The notes under the pieces were generated by a model. That model saw only the letters and a list, made by a program, of their open reading frames with translations. It was not told the origin of the DNA and ran no database searches. The position numbers and the translations under genes were made by a program. 64,000 bases of DNA from Dipetalonema caudispina (Eukaryota; Nematoda; Chromadorea; Rhabditida; Onchocercidae), in the NCBI GenBank assembly GCA_013365325.1, contig JABVXV010000007.1, positions 558,001-622,000 on the forward strand, in the 5' to 3' direction. Positions 24,052-37,163 of this stretch are shown piece by piece. Positions within the stretch are counted from its first letter, which is position 1. The number at the start of each line of letters is the position of its first letter.

Positions 24052-26498
24052 CTAAACATCAGTCCCAGCATCGGAACCAACCCTACTTGGTTTTCCTTTG
24101 CATTTCTTGATATAAATTGTAATTACGGCAGCAATAAGTATCGTAAAAAAAGATGCTGCTGCAATCACCAAACTAAGGGACCATAATGTGACTACTTTCG
24201 AATCCCGTACAGCTATCAAAGAATTTTCTGTAGCGATCAATTTACAGTCACCATCGATCAACTGATGTTCTAAAAACAGATAACATCATTTATAATCAAT
24301 ACCAAAAATATCCCAACAAAAGCTGGATTTCAAAATAAATTCCTATGACTAGACAGTTGCTATCCGATCCCTCTTCTTCGAAATGATTTTTATTTCTCAT
24401 CTTACAATGCACTTGTCATTATATGATGCGATTTCATTCTGGAAAATGTAACACTTTTCAGGGTAATGATGGTATTTCTTCAACAGTATAATTTTTGCTA
24501 TGAATTCTCCAGAACTTAACTATTCCCACCTTATGTTCTAACTAATTCTGTCAATGATCTATAATTGTGAAATTTACCGTAAGCACACTGATTACAATCT
24601 TCACCGGCCCAATTTGGTATACAGGAACAGAGATTCTCAACCGTAATACTACCATGAATGCATTCGATTGGTGTTTCACAAAATGGACCAGTGAAACCAA
24701 TATCACAGAGACAGAAGCTACCCATCTGAAGGAAAAATACTGAATCTTGAATTCCTTTGAATGTATAAGCAAACAGGAGGCAAGACTTTTTGATTCTCAT
24801 GAAAACTTTAAAATTTGTCTTAATTTCTAGAAATTTTTATTGATTTGCCAACAAATTAGCGAAATTTTCCTAGAAAATTAAAATTTTATAGATTTTCAGA
24901 ATTTTATGAAATATCCTAAAGTCTCAAGTTTTATCTGTTCATTACCTGCCCTCCAGATCCAACAGAAATTCCATTGTGGCACATTCGAGACTGACAAAAT
25001 ATTCCGGTCCATCGGTCTTCGCATTTACACCGACCGTTTTCCAACTTTCCTTTGCCTTCGATACATTGTGTTACCGTTTCACATCTTTCACCTATTTCAA
25101 TTGAAATATTACTTTTGCTGTTTGCTAATAAATAAAGCATAGCAAAATTGCTTGTCATACAGTTTGAAAATGACTTGGAACACTTTTTTTTTTAGTTTGA
25201 AACTGATAAGTTTTATACTGTAAAAGTAAAAGTTTCATCATTAAATTTAATGAAATATGTTTATTAAAATTAAAAATTATGATAAGGACAGGTCGTATGC
25301 TTGTAATCTCTAAAAAGAATTAATGGATGATTACCAGTTAAACCATATGGACAGTGGCATTTGCCGGTTTTCGATTTTCGGCCACCGTGTAAGCATGGTT
25401 CGATTTCACATGCTTCACCTTCAAATCGTTCTTGACAGTGACATTTGCCCTATAAATTAATTAAACTACAATTTGCTGCACTGATAGTGAAACAAGATGG
25501 AGCATTTAACATATTCCACAAATTAAGGTTACCCTTAACAAAAATAAAGCTTTCAAAATTTTAATTGCTATATGTAAACTGCTAATTATAACATTTGTTT
25601 TATGCAACTATTTAAATCAATTATGCCTCATAAAACTATTATCATAGTTTGCCAATAAAATTGCTAATATCGACGTTTTTAATGCATCAATACACATGCA
25701 TTCAGCATTTATTTTCTGTGCAGTTCACGACAACTTTGAGGTCAATTTGCGCAATTCGAATATCAATAGTGACGATATAATGAGACAGATGTTAGATTCC
25801 TCAGGAGATAAACTCATTTGGAATAATGGATCATTTGTATACTTTTAAAATATATTTTTGTTAATTATTCCAGATTTTACATGGAACCCACTGGGAAAAT
25901 ATGCTTAAGAATAACAATTTGATTCGGGAAAATTACGCAATTTTCCTATTTTATTTCATCCAACAAGTATCTTCCATATATCAAAGTAATGCTTTTAAGT
26001 TATTCGCATTAAACTGGAAAATGAAATATACAAAAATTGGAATTGTTAATTCTCGATTTTTGAATGAACCAGTGAACGAAATGAATCAATACGTAATTCT
26101 CTTCTGGATCCAAATCATTCTCTTCGTAATTTCTCACTTTAATCATTGTTTCCTTCACTGGCAACTTTGAAGTTTAGAAAATTTAGTTGACAAGAAAAAC
26201 CTGGAGGTAAAACTAAAGTTGAAAGTATCAAAATTGTTGGAAACAAAAAATTAAGCTCTCTTTTCAGCAATATTTATAACTTTTTTGTTAACTGTTTAGA
26301 AATGAATTGCCTAACATTTATCAACGAGCCACCATTGAAGCATGAAAAATTTGTTCGACCATATTGAATGCCATGCTCCACTGAATTTTCATCATTGCCA
26401 AAAACTGGGCTCGTTATTGCTGCGATATCAGAAATTTGCAGGACAATCAAGAAAATGAGGAAGAATCTCGTGAAGTTAAAACCAGTAAGCATCGTCAT
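24052..26498 (-). CDS. small type I membrane protein with five EGF-like modules
   Basis: Five exons, 26498-26316, 25449-25335, 25091-24946, 24725-24578 and 24269-24052, total 810 nt, giving 269 residues in frame. Residues ~8-27 (RFFLIFLIVLQISDIAA) form a signal peptide. From residue 53 come five compact EGF-like modules, each closing with a C.C....G..C pattern: CHCQERFEGEACE, CHCPYGLTGERCE, CKCEDRWTGIFCQ, CLCDIGFTGPFCE and CSCIPNWAGEDC. A membrane helix spans ~223-245 (SLVIAAASFFTILIAAVITI), followed by a short basic tail (KKCKGKPSR). The protein should sit at the cell surface with the EGF modules outside. It has no DSL domain, so it is not a classical Notch ligand; a short EGF adhesion or co-ligand role is a guess. 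The ATG (26496-26498) lies 12 nt after a GATTTCAG acceptor at 26512-26511, consistent with trans-splicing. No orthologue could be named. Confidence 0.85.
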
Positions 26499-28225
26499 TT
26501 CTTGATTGCTCTGAAATCTTTAATCATTTCTTCAATTTTTTTCTATTAACAGATTCATCAACGATAGCTTCTTTGATTCAACGCAACATAAACACGTATG
26601 AAGTGTAAGTAATGAACTATTGAAGTTTTTAATTCAATTCAGTAATATTTACTGGGATAGTTGGTTTTCGACACGTTCTAACCATATCCTATTCCGATGT
26701 TGGAGTAGATGTTGTGAGCAACATTCATTTTCTTTATATTTTATGCGAAAAATATAACCTAAAAACCTTGAGTTAATCAAAAGAGAAATTATAAAAGTTT
26801 ACGGTTACTGAACTATCTGTCAATATTTGTTGTCTTTTGAAATAGTACAACAATTAGCTTTTCAGCTTTTCTTGGATTTTATTAGCTTTTTTTGAATAAA
26901 ATTTTTACCCATAGGGGAATTGACCAATATTTTGGAATAAAAGATTGGACCATAATACTCACATTTGCGTTTTAAATATATTACATATTTTATTGTAGAG
27001 TATATTAAACAGTAATTCAATTTTATAAGAGTTTTTAAATATAATTCTTGAAAATTCGCTCAAATGATGAGCCCTAATTACAATGAAGTGCAGCAGAAAT
27101 AAAATCAAAAAGACTTGTTTGTGATATTTTATTGATATGGTCTAAATGTTCTTATCAATTTATCAATTGTTAACTAATTATGTATTCCAGATGCTATTTG
27201 AAAGAGAAAAAGTGACAAAAATATTCATTCAAGAACTAAAATTGCCATCATTTAATGGTAAAAAGTAATGTTTGATGGCATGAGAATAAATTTTAACGAA
27301 TTTTGATATTTCGTTTAAATATGCTCATAATGCAAAACATGAAACGATAATGATAATTCATACCGATAGATGAACAAATAGGATTGCCTTAGATTTTACT
27401 TTTCCATTTGGTTTTTTAATGAAGCTATCTTTGGACACTTCTAGAAAAATGAAAAATTAATAAAAGCTTAGTTATTGGTTTTGTTGGGGCCAAACAATAA
27501 ACTTTAGTCTTGTTAGAGCGAAAATTAAACATTCAAGCTGGCCGGAAGCAAAAAGCCTTTATGATGTGTTGAAAGCGCATGCTCAACTGTCAAAATCCAC
27601 GAGACATAAAATTAAGATGTCCATCGGATATCCCATGCAGTTTAAGATGTCCTAATTGGTCCAATTTGTATTTTCTTCTCTATCTTATAGTGGCAGAATA
27701 CATATACAAAGCAAATAAATCAGTTCCCTAATGACAATGAGTTATTAATATTCAGACTTTAGTCAAATCGACATAATTAAAGCGAAATTCTATCCTTCCG
27801 TAAGACAGATCATCAAAAAAGTGATGATTACTGACAGAAATTTCTAATCTTCATTAAAAAATTATGACTTTTGATTGATCAATGAGATATAAAACATAGA
27901 GATAATGGACTTAATAAATTAGAAATTGAATTGAATGGTTAACCGAAATTGGAACTTCAATAATATCACAGAATTCCAGCACCATAATTTTTAATTCGTC
28001 ATAACTGAAGAGAATTATATCATTGCAACAAAAAAGCTATCACACAAACTGCGAGATGACATGCAATAAAAAGCAGGTAGCAATGAAGACAAAATTTCTG
28101 AAGCAATTTCAATGGAAGATATGATGGCTTGCTGTTATCGAGCGGTATGTTAAAGAGAAATTATATGTAAACAGAGATGAATGAATAACAAATGATGCCT
28201 ATCAACGAAATGGTCATCATGCAAC

Positions 28226-29266
28226 CTATTTGAAACGATCTGCCAACCAACTTTTGTTAGAGCTACCGAAAATTTCAATAAAATTGTCTTCATATATGTC
28301 TGGAAAATATCTGCACGATTTTCCACTTGAAATGATGATTTCTGTAGGATTGAATATGACAGTTTGATTTTTAATGGTACCAGTTGTCCAACGTTCATTA
28401 ACACTACATTATTAAAACAGTAACAAATGCTAGAGATTAGCCCATAATTAAATTTAGTGCACTTTTACAAAATTATCTTCTGCAAAGCCTTACTTATGAA
28501 TGAACAATCTTATAACAAAAAATTTGAAAATAAAAGCGATAACTCAACAAATACTCTCAAAATATTTCATTTTTCCACGAGAATACATAGCATTTACTGA
28601 AGTGATGCAAAAAGTGTAAACTTCCGCAAAAATTTTTTTGAGAATTCTCTTTTATTTCGTTTATAACGTAGCATTATTAATATAGTAATAATAACTGCAC
28701 AAGCACTAAGTTTATCATTTTTTCCATAAGCAAACCATATGTATGATAAGATTATGGAAGAATCCTTTGATGAAAGATTTGGACTTGACAAAATTGTTGC
28801 ATAAATTAAGATATCTAGCATATTAGTACACAACAAGGTATATTACTTGAAGCAATACTTGAAGAGAAAAAGATAATCACACTTCTCATATCCAATTATT
28901 TTGCAGTGATATTGTTCATATTCAGCAATAGAGCTAGTGGTTGATATGAAAAAATTCGAGCATATTCTTCTTAATTAGCATATTGGTATGAATCAATTAG
29001 CCAATTACTTTCTGTTTATAGTGATCCTTCAATAAGGAATCGGTTGCAATTGCAACCGATGTTTTACTTGCTAATCCTTTCTTCATCTGAACGTTTGGAG
29101 CAACCATGACATAACTGTTACTGAGAGTTTAATCATTAATTATGATATCTTATTATTAAATGAAAATTAATTGAACAGAATTATCAAATTTACCCTTACT
29201 ATTGGAAAACGCTTGATCTCCAATCATTGAAATAGAGCCTTGGAAATTCAGATCTTTTAAATTCTT
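28226..29266 (-). CDS. candidate three-exon protein, secreted-like, unrecognised (weak)
   Basis: Three short frames join with matching phases. Exon 29266-29200 follows an AG acceptor and ends at a strong ATA|GTAAGG donor; it reads EFKRSEFPRLYFNDWRSSVFQ. Exon 28933-28847 (acceptor TTTTTTCATATCAACCACTAG, donor CAA|GTAATA) carries IAEYEQYHCKIIGYEKCDY. Exon 28403-28226 (acceptor TAATAATGTAG) contains VNERWTTGTIKNQTVIFNP and ends SWLADRFK-stop. Composition is balanced and hydrophilic, with paired cysteines and an NQT site. No start exon was found. The first exon is also open in a second frame (KNLKDLNFQGSISMIGDQ). I considered a Notch-ligand N-terminal domain, but the likeness is too faint to use. 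Confidence 0.2.
29039..29060. repeat. perfect 22-bp palindrome
   Basis: ATCGGTTGCAA / TTGCAACCGAT: the two 11-nt halves are exact reverse complements with no spacer. This could be a dimeric transcription-factor site or cruciform; nothing nearby tells which. Confidence 0.6.
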
Positions 29267-30045
29267 CTAGAAGATCATAAATTTCAATTTGTCATCAAGA
29301 TTTTAGGATATTGTTATCGACAGATAGCCGGTAAGGGAATGAAAGTCAGTTTTGAATCAATACTATTAATATTGTTTTCCTGATATGGATGGATAAGAGT
29401 TATTTTTGACTAATTCTTGTTATAAATGTGACATTAAATGGCAAAGGTCGCTTAAAAACTGAAATTGAAAGTGAGTTCAGGAAGTCGAGAAATGTCCAGA
29501 GAAGAGACACTGTAATTTTAATTACAGCTTCAAATAGACTGATTTATATCGACTGTAATTAAATTATCTGAGACGAAAAATTTTTTAATAATTTCATCCG
29601 ACGGATGAAAACGAGTGGTACTCAAATGCAAAAAAACAGTGAAGAAAATATTATCAAAATATATCGTAGGAGAGTTTTGGCTCAATTAAATTAAAATATT
29701 GTCATTTGAATGAAGTAGATAACCACTAATTTGTATGTTAATCTGCAAAGAAATTCACAACAATTAAATAAAGTAACCACAGTTGAAGGGAATTTGAGAG
29801 AAAAACCGCTGCATGAGCTTTACATCAAAATTTCCAAGGTTGAAAGGATATTTAGGCCATCGATCGGACTGTCACTGATTCTTGTTTATAGTCACTTTTC
29901 TATAAAACTATAAAATTGGATTGTTAATCGCGTGTTGTGGATCCGTCCACAAGCGGTCATCATCTTGCTTCGTTACTCACATTAGACGAGTCAGTGGACA
30001 TTTGCGATGAGTGCAAATGTCACATTTAATTTTCTTCCTTTATAA

Positions 30046-30183
30046 ATGTTTGCTATGTTACAAATATTGTTTATCATCATTTTCTCCCTCTGTTTAACGT
30101 CCTCAATAGAAAATATTCATTTAAAAAATTGTGACAAACTTTATAATTTCAATCCATTTAATTGCAAAAATAATTTCCTATAG
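30046..30183 (+). CDS. candidate 45-residue secreted peptide
   Basis: The ATG at 30046 opens a frame to TAG (30181-30183). Residues 1-18 (MFAMLQILFIIIFSLCLT) look like a signal peptide. The mature part, SSIENIHLKNCDKLYNF then NPFNCKNNFL, has two cysteines. There is no splice evidence, and random AT-rich frames can also be hydrophobic, so this is only a lead. Confidence 0.2.
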   Translation: MFAMLQILFIIIFSLCLTSSIENIHLKNCDKLYNFNPFNCKNNFL

Positions 30184-31500
30184 AGGCATTATTTCCAAAT
30201 AGCAAAATTTGTCGCATTGGAACTTTGGTGAAAAGGAATAAATTGTCAAACTTCAAAAATCAGTGGCAGCAATACTATGTTTTGAACTGTAATAATAAAT
30301 GCCTAAATTGTTTTTCTTCTTTGGGGTAGGAATAATAACACGCTTTAGAGAAGTAGCAGTAAATTGAAATAGAAAGAAGTTCCTAGATGGAGAGGTCAAA
30401 GGGATCGATAAGATTTTTAAGATAGAATGACGATGAACAATGCAGTAGATTAGCGCGATCAAAGACGAGCAGACGTTAATTCGAAAAGAAGTAGAACAAA
30501 TTTTCTCTCATCTTTTGATGCTCAAACTGAAGAGGGACAGTAAGCAACCTGGTCAAAATAATTCAAAAGGTTTTTGAAAATTTTAAAGATTTCATTTTAA
30601 GTGGCAACAAAAAGAAGTTTGCTTAATATGAAAAGGAGTAGCATTTAGTGAAATGAATAGAATACACTTATGAGTAAGAGGATGAGCTCTTATGATATTT
30701 CAGAGGCCTATATAATAATGATAAGTAAAAAGATTGGTTGTGATATATCGGAGGAGTAAAATGTGGGATTGAAGACAGTGATAGGGAAGGATTGAATGAA
30801 TTAAGAAAATTGAATAGTGCTATGAGCAGTTGAAATGAACACTTCAAAAGTGTCATAGCACAAGAATCGCATTGATCTCGCTTGGGATTAAATATTAGTG
30901 CTAGGCATGGATCAACTTTGGACTAGAATTATCTAATAAATTATTTTCCTTCTTGAGCCCTAATATTTATCTTTAAAAAAAAAAATACTTTTATCTATTT
31001 CGTTGCATATTGCTGAATATTTATTCTATCCTTGAAATTTAATAATTGGATTTTTTAAATTTAATTTAGAATAGAAATGATTTTATGATATACATAATGT
31101 ATAAAGATTGAACAAATCCATTTTATATAATTATGCATTTTCCACTTAATATTAAACATAATTTATACTGCTTTCGCTTTATAGATTAAACATTTTGAAC
31201 CATAGGCTATCATTGTGAATTGTGAATGGCCAAATTATAATACAGCCAGAATTCCTCAGATTACTACTTGTCGCATACGATAGGAAGTTTAGAAAAAGAA
31301 GAAAGGTAAAAAAAGAATAACAATGTTTTTCAATTATAACAGCTGCTTGTTAGGTTCAATTCAAACATGTTGTAAAGCCATATGTATTTGAATACCTCTT
31401 TAAACAAAAGCATTACATTCCTAATTCAATGACCTGAGATTGTTAAGAGGAAGAGAATAGAAAAAGATTGGAAAAGATATATGAGAATAGGATCGTGTAA

Positions 31501-31621
31501 ATGATTGGGCCGGAAGAGGAGGATAAGCTTTGCATAATGAGGAGATTGGAAAACGGAGATTTGCATAAGCCTCCAAGCTCACCACATAACCGGTATCACT
31601 GCTTCCCAGTATCCGAACCAA
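31501..31621 (+). CDS. candidate first exon in a GC-elevated island, unrecognised
   Basis: The ATG at 31501 directly follows an in-frame stop and opens 40 codons ending at A|GTATGC (donor at 31622). The frame reads MIGPEEEDKLCIMRRLENGD and then LHKPPSSPHNRYHCFPVSEP. It is about 50% GC against ~30% around it and has a charged, cytosolic-protein composition. The same island is open on the minus strand: a 66-codon frame (31621-31421) containing SSDTGYVVSLEAYANLRFP, and an ATG-started frame MMHTWFGYWEAVIPVM ending at a GTGAGC donor. The strand is therefore not settled. No downstream exon with matching phase was identified. Confidence 0.25.
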
Positions 31622-33235
31622 GTATGCATCATCTTACAATTTTTTTTACGGATAACATTTCGAATAGATGACAGTTTGACAGTTGTAAAATGGATTTAGT
31701 GAGAATTCAACTGAATTTCATTGTTAGATTCCTAAAACTTTTTTTTCTCGAAAATCTTAAATTTAGAAAGGAAAATTTAGATAAACTTGCATATTGTATT
31801 GAAATATTAATATTTCAGAGAACATGAATCGAACGAGCTTAACAAATAAGTTGATATATGATTTAAATACTTCTCAGAGTTTTATAATCTGTTTAAAATG
31901 CTTTCTTGTTTCTTACGAAAGAAATCATCCAGATTGATGGTTCTGATAATTCTGATCGCAATTTCAACAGTTTATTGTATTAGGCTTAATGTTTAGTTCA
32001 AGAGAGTTTTCATAATTGATAAACGTCCGAAAAGAATTATTTCAAAAGACAAACGAAAGACAAGCGAAAGAGGGACTTCATGAATTATTCTACGATTAAA
32101 TATGAGCTCCTTTAGGAGCAATGATCAGAGAAAGGAAAGGTAAGGTGAAAGTAAGAAAATGAATGAGAGAGGAAAGAGTCCGTTAATGCATTGCCGAACA
32201 AAGAAAAGGAAAAGAATTAATTGGCGGCAATTAATTTACTTGTTGTAGTACAGGTAGAGAGAAATCAAAATGATTAATGACCCTTCACCGTTTTCTGAAC
32301 TTATAGATACCACATGATGTTGCAACTTTTGACACTCTTTGGATCACATTTCCAATTCACGACCGCATTCAAAATAATATCAAATCACTGAAACAATTTC
32401 AAATTTCACTCAACAGGATCATAATTACCAATAATTCAGTTCAACACAATCGTATCTTACATTTTCTGCTATTAATCTGACTCAATTATATGTTAATGTT
32501 ATTTTACAGTGGCTATAGAGAGAAGTAGTGACACGTGGCGATGGTCACTTAAACTGACCAATTTCACTGAAATTGTTAACTTAGTTAAATGATATACATA
32601 TTCAAATCCTTCGAGAATTCAAAAATTAAAGGATTAATTTTTGAAAACCTGGGAATTTGTTGAAGGAAGAGGAGATATCATTTTGTTTGATTAATATGTT
32701 CCAAAAGCAAAATTAAGGATAGTCATAGTATCGGTGATTTTCCGGGTCAATAGAACACATTTCAAAGTGTCCATATGTGAACATTTCGCCGCACATTTGT
32801 TGCACCATCACTAAATAGTACTTCAAAGGAACTTTTAGGTCTTGGCAGTGATCATTATACAAATATTACTTGGCGGGGTGATACTTAATTGATCCTCAGA
32901 TAAACAAATGAACTGCGCATCTTAATTACTGAAGCACTTTTTGTGCTGTAAAACTTGATAGACAGCGGCATCTATCAAATATATTTGGACACTGGTAGAA
33001 GATATTAAGTCAATAGCATAGTAGATTTCAAACAAACATTGAAAGAAATAAATATGTAGTAGAAATTTTGATTGCAAGAGAAAAAACTTAAGAAATTGGT
33101 GTGAGAAAATGTGTGTAATTTGATTTAAACGCTTCAAAGAGTTAAAATAAAAATGTATGTAATTAAATGTGGGAATGAAAAAGTACGACGAAACAAATTT
33201 TCCACACATATTCCGCTGAAACAAAATTGAGAAAT

Positions 33236-33329
33236 GATGACCTTTTTATCGCAGTGGAAATATTTATATAACTGAAAATGTTCACTGTCACTGTAATATA
33301 AATATTGCCACAGTGGAAAAAAGGTCATC
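33236..33329 (+). ncRNA. pre-microRNA-like hairpin
   Basis: Arms 33236-33272 and 33293-33329 are imperfect inverted repeats of 37 nt. 33 positions pair when two G:U pairs are allowed, mismatches are single and scattered, and the loop is 20 nt (33273-33292). Size, arm length and mismatch pattern suit a nematode microRNA precursor; either strand could be the transcript. The arm sequences match no microRNA family that I recognise. A miniature inverted-repeat element is the main alternative. Confidence 0.4.
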
Positions 33330-34738
33330 GTTATCTAATAAGCTGATATGTTGTAGTTTTGGATGTTAAATGCCAGCTTATGCTTCATTATTACGCTGTA
33401 GAAATATGTAGAAATTTCAGTTTTAGTTAAACGTTAAGGAAATGGGTAAATAATTGTATAAGTGACCTTTAGGTATAAAGATTTAGCTGGGCTAGTTATC
33501 TTTATTTCATTCGAAATCATGACTTGAAGCCATTATTTTTTAACAGTTAACAGTTTTTTTGGTATCACAGGTGCAGATAATAAAGTGCAGGTAAAAATTA
33601 CCTACTGAAAAAGAAAGCTAACAATTCCCGTTGTTCTCTGTCCACCACATCGTCATTAATTTTGAATATTATGAAAGACGCCACTGACCATAATAATGTA
33701 ATTTTATGACCTTATTGTGTAACCTACAATCTCACAACAGTCACATTAGTATTACCTATGACGAGATGTTGAAGTTGATAAATGGATGGATCAATTATGC
33801 ATTATGGCCTTGTATCCCTTCTCTCTTTCAAAAACTTGAATTTATCTGCTATCTTAAGAAATATAAACTTTCCATTTAAAATTAATAAATCGAGTTTGGA
33901 AGTAACTATTGTGCAAATTTATGAAGTAAACTAAGACAATTCTTGAAATTAAAAAGAAGCAAAGAACTGGGAATAGGACTTGAATGTAAAATTACAACCT
34001 ATCATATCCTATTTTTAAAAATAGTAATAATCCATCTGCTCATATACAATAATAACAGATTTCAGAAAGGTGTAATAATTTGTAATTTCGATGTTCGTCA
34101 TGGCCTTTAATCTGTTTCTGTTTGGGATCGTGAAAGGTACAAGCTGGGAATCAACTATACAAGGTCAGCAACAAGCCAGACCCATCAATAATTTTACCAT
34201 TATAATAGGCCATATTAATTGCACCAAATACGACACATCTGCATTTCCCTTTTTACTTCTCATATTAATGCCATAGCAAGCGATAATCGTCGCAATTAAT
34301 TTCAACCACTGAAAAAAAATCTGTTGATATGTTTCTAAATACTACCCTTAACTTCAAGTAAATTTTGCAAATGAAGCAAACTTTAGGTTTATCACTGTTG
34401 GGTATTGTGAAAATCACTAAATTAACAATTAAGAGTCAGTAATCTGAACGGGTATCGATAAGGGGAATTCATAGTACCATTTGTAGTTTATTCACAACTA
34501 AATGCGCAACACGCGACAAAATACATTTTAATGAACAATGCTTAAAGTAATATAAATTTGTAATAAAAATATTCCATTTCAACAAATTTCTATTTCATTC
34601 TAATAAAACTTTCCCGATTTGAATAAAAATTCAAAAATAAACGAGACGGAAGCAAATCAGAATTTTTACATTTATCGGATTACTCTAAATTTTGTTTTGG
34701 TAAGGAAAAGATGTAATAGGAGACTTTTTTCAGGTTAA

Positions 34739-34758
34739 CGATCGGTTATTACCGATCG
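34739..34758. repeat. perfect short hairpin
   Basis: CGATCGGT, a TATT loop and ACCGATCG: an 8-bp perfect stem with a 4-nt loop. No T-run follows, so it does not look like a terminator. It may be a protein-binding dyad. Confidence 0.45.
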
Positions 34759-37163
34759 AGGCAGTTCACTCGTTAAAATATTAGTTTAATTGTGAAAGTT
34801 CTCGAAAGACTAACAAAGCGATTCATTGAAATATGCAAACATTGGGGATAACAAAGAATTTTGATTTCAATTCCTCAATCGATTTTGAGTAATAAGATAG
34901 ACGAGCCAAACTGTGTTGAAAAGACTCACTTCATATATTCTCTATTTCTGAAAGTGCCAAGAATTTCCATTCTTTTCATTCCCAAAGGGTTTCACCATGA
35001 TCAAGTGTTGGCTACTGTAAACTCAACTACTCGGGTCCTTTCAAACCATTAATATCTGCCAGTATCCATCGTCTTCTTTACTCTCTCATCTCTCTAGTAT
35101 TATGATTATTATTTGGAAGTATTTAATGAAAAGGTACAACAACCCACTTCTTAAGTGGTTTTACATTAGCAGTGGTAGAATATTTTTGAATTAGATTTAT
35201 ACGATGTAACTAAGGTGAAAATATTCTCATCCTAATTTACAATCTTCTCATCTTCCTTAAACATAAAATAGTTGACTTAGTTTAAATAAATTTGTAAAAA
35301 TTACTTTGAATTTGAAAATATGCAAACATTCCATTTAATTTAAATGGATAAAATTCTGCTTCATAGAGGCAACTAACAATATCAGTAGGCGGAAAAAACA
35401 CTTCAAATAGTTATTCTATTAAAAAGTTAACTTATCAATTCTGCTATTCCCATTTTGTTTTTATTACATGGCCGTATATTTTCTGTTTAGAACGATTTTA
35501 AGATTGAAATTTTTTGTAGACCACATAGAGGAAACATTTTATTTCCAAGTCAAAATTTATTAGCGATTCTTGGAGACATTACTGGAAGCTATCAAATTTC
35601 GTTAATTACGAAAAATGTCATTTCATTACAGTGTATCGAAGTAAGTATCCAGATGGCTTTAATTATATGCTTTTCCTGTCTACCTTCGGATCGATCAAAT
35701 TATGTAACATAAGCGATAGCGACAGACGGATATATCGAACAGATTCATTCTGCATAGTTCTTTTTATGATGTTACTGTGATTATCATTGCATAAAATATC
35801 ATCACTACCTATCAGTAGAAATGTGATTCAGTATTCTAATGTATTTCAAAAATCGAACCAGGCCATTTATAAATGAGCAGAACACTGTGCTACAGTACAA
35901 TCATCAGTCAGAGCTCATTGAAATTGTGTATTACTTGGTTATTTCCTTTAAATGATATTTGTTAAAGTTACAATGTCCAGAATGAGTATGAGATTTCTAA
36001 ATGAAGTTAGAAATTAATTAAAGATATCCAAGGGATTAAGTGATTTGGGAAAACAATAGGCGATCAGAGTAGACATTTGATGATTGGCTGATGATATACA
36101 AAGCTCTAACACGAGTGAAGGTCATCAATCTAAACAAGCTGCAAAACCGTTTCTAAGGCCGATGTTGATAGTTGAAGGAAACAAATTAGGTTAACCGACC
36201 GTATAAATTATATGTTCTAACATTTCAATCAACATTTTTGTAGCAGCCTTTCAACAAGTGATTAAAAAGAAAAAAATTCTTCACTTTTGGCGCGAGATGG
36301 AAAAAAAAGTCAAAAATACGCAAAAATGCAAAGAAAGGTTGTCTTTGTGGACGGGAAATTTTGTCGAAAAAAATTCTTACATTATTGTAGTAATATGGGT
36401 AAAAAGTCATCTGTTAAATGATGCATACACTTTCTCGGTAAAAAGCGAAGGATAAAAGAAAGAAGTAGTTGTGACAATCTGAAAATACAAAATAATCTTT
36501 TTTTACCAATGACGAAAAAAAAACTCTTCTAGCTTTTAAAAAAGAACTTTTGGAGTAATTCATTTACTGACTGAGATTTGCTTTTTTTTTAATACTACGA
36601 TAAAAAAAAATTAAGGGATGGGAAATGCGTTTTACTGCTAGAACAAAATGCAGATCAGCTAATCAGAACTAGTCGAAAATTTAAATTTGTACCACACCTC
36701 ACTTTCCTATGGAACTGGTAACAATGTTAATCAGTGAAAGTGCTGCAATTGTAGACGGAAATTGCGTTAAGTTTCACTCACTAAAATTTTAGAAATAGGA
36801 ATGCCTCAATCTGAGAAAATTTTCATCACGTGGAGTAGAAGGTCTGAAATTATATTTTCTTCAAATGTACGGCGCATTTATCATTCAATTTCTCTTTTGA
36901 ATGGGAAATGAGTAATGTAGCCTAATTAAGTATTCATTTGTCTGCCACAAAATATATAAAGGCGAATCGAAGCCAAACGAAGTAAAGTCTGACCATATCA
37001 GCGACGATATTATTATACTTGTGAATGAACAGATTGCTTAAGTTCAGAGATTTCATCCATTAAGATGTCATCTAATTAGAAATTAAAACGTTTACCTCTC
37101 TACCAATTGATCAAATTCGGTTATAACACAATAAATAAGGTCAAAGCATTAAATTAAGAATTA

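Noticed and set aside
28226..28933. Notch-ligand (MNNL/DSL) identity for the exon chain near 28 kb
   Set aside because: The spacing of cysteines and the CDYLFLFKYC stretch only vaguely recall FRVCLK-type motifs, and no DSL cysteine pattern follows.
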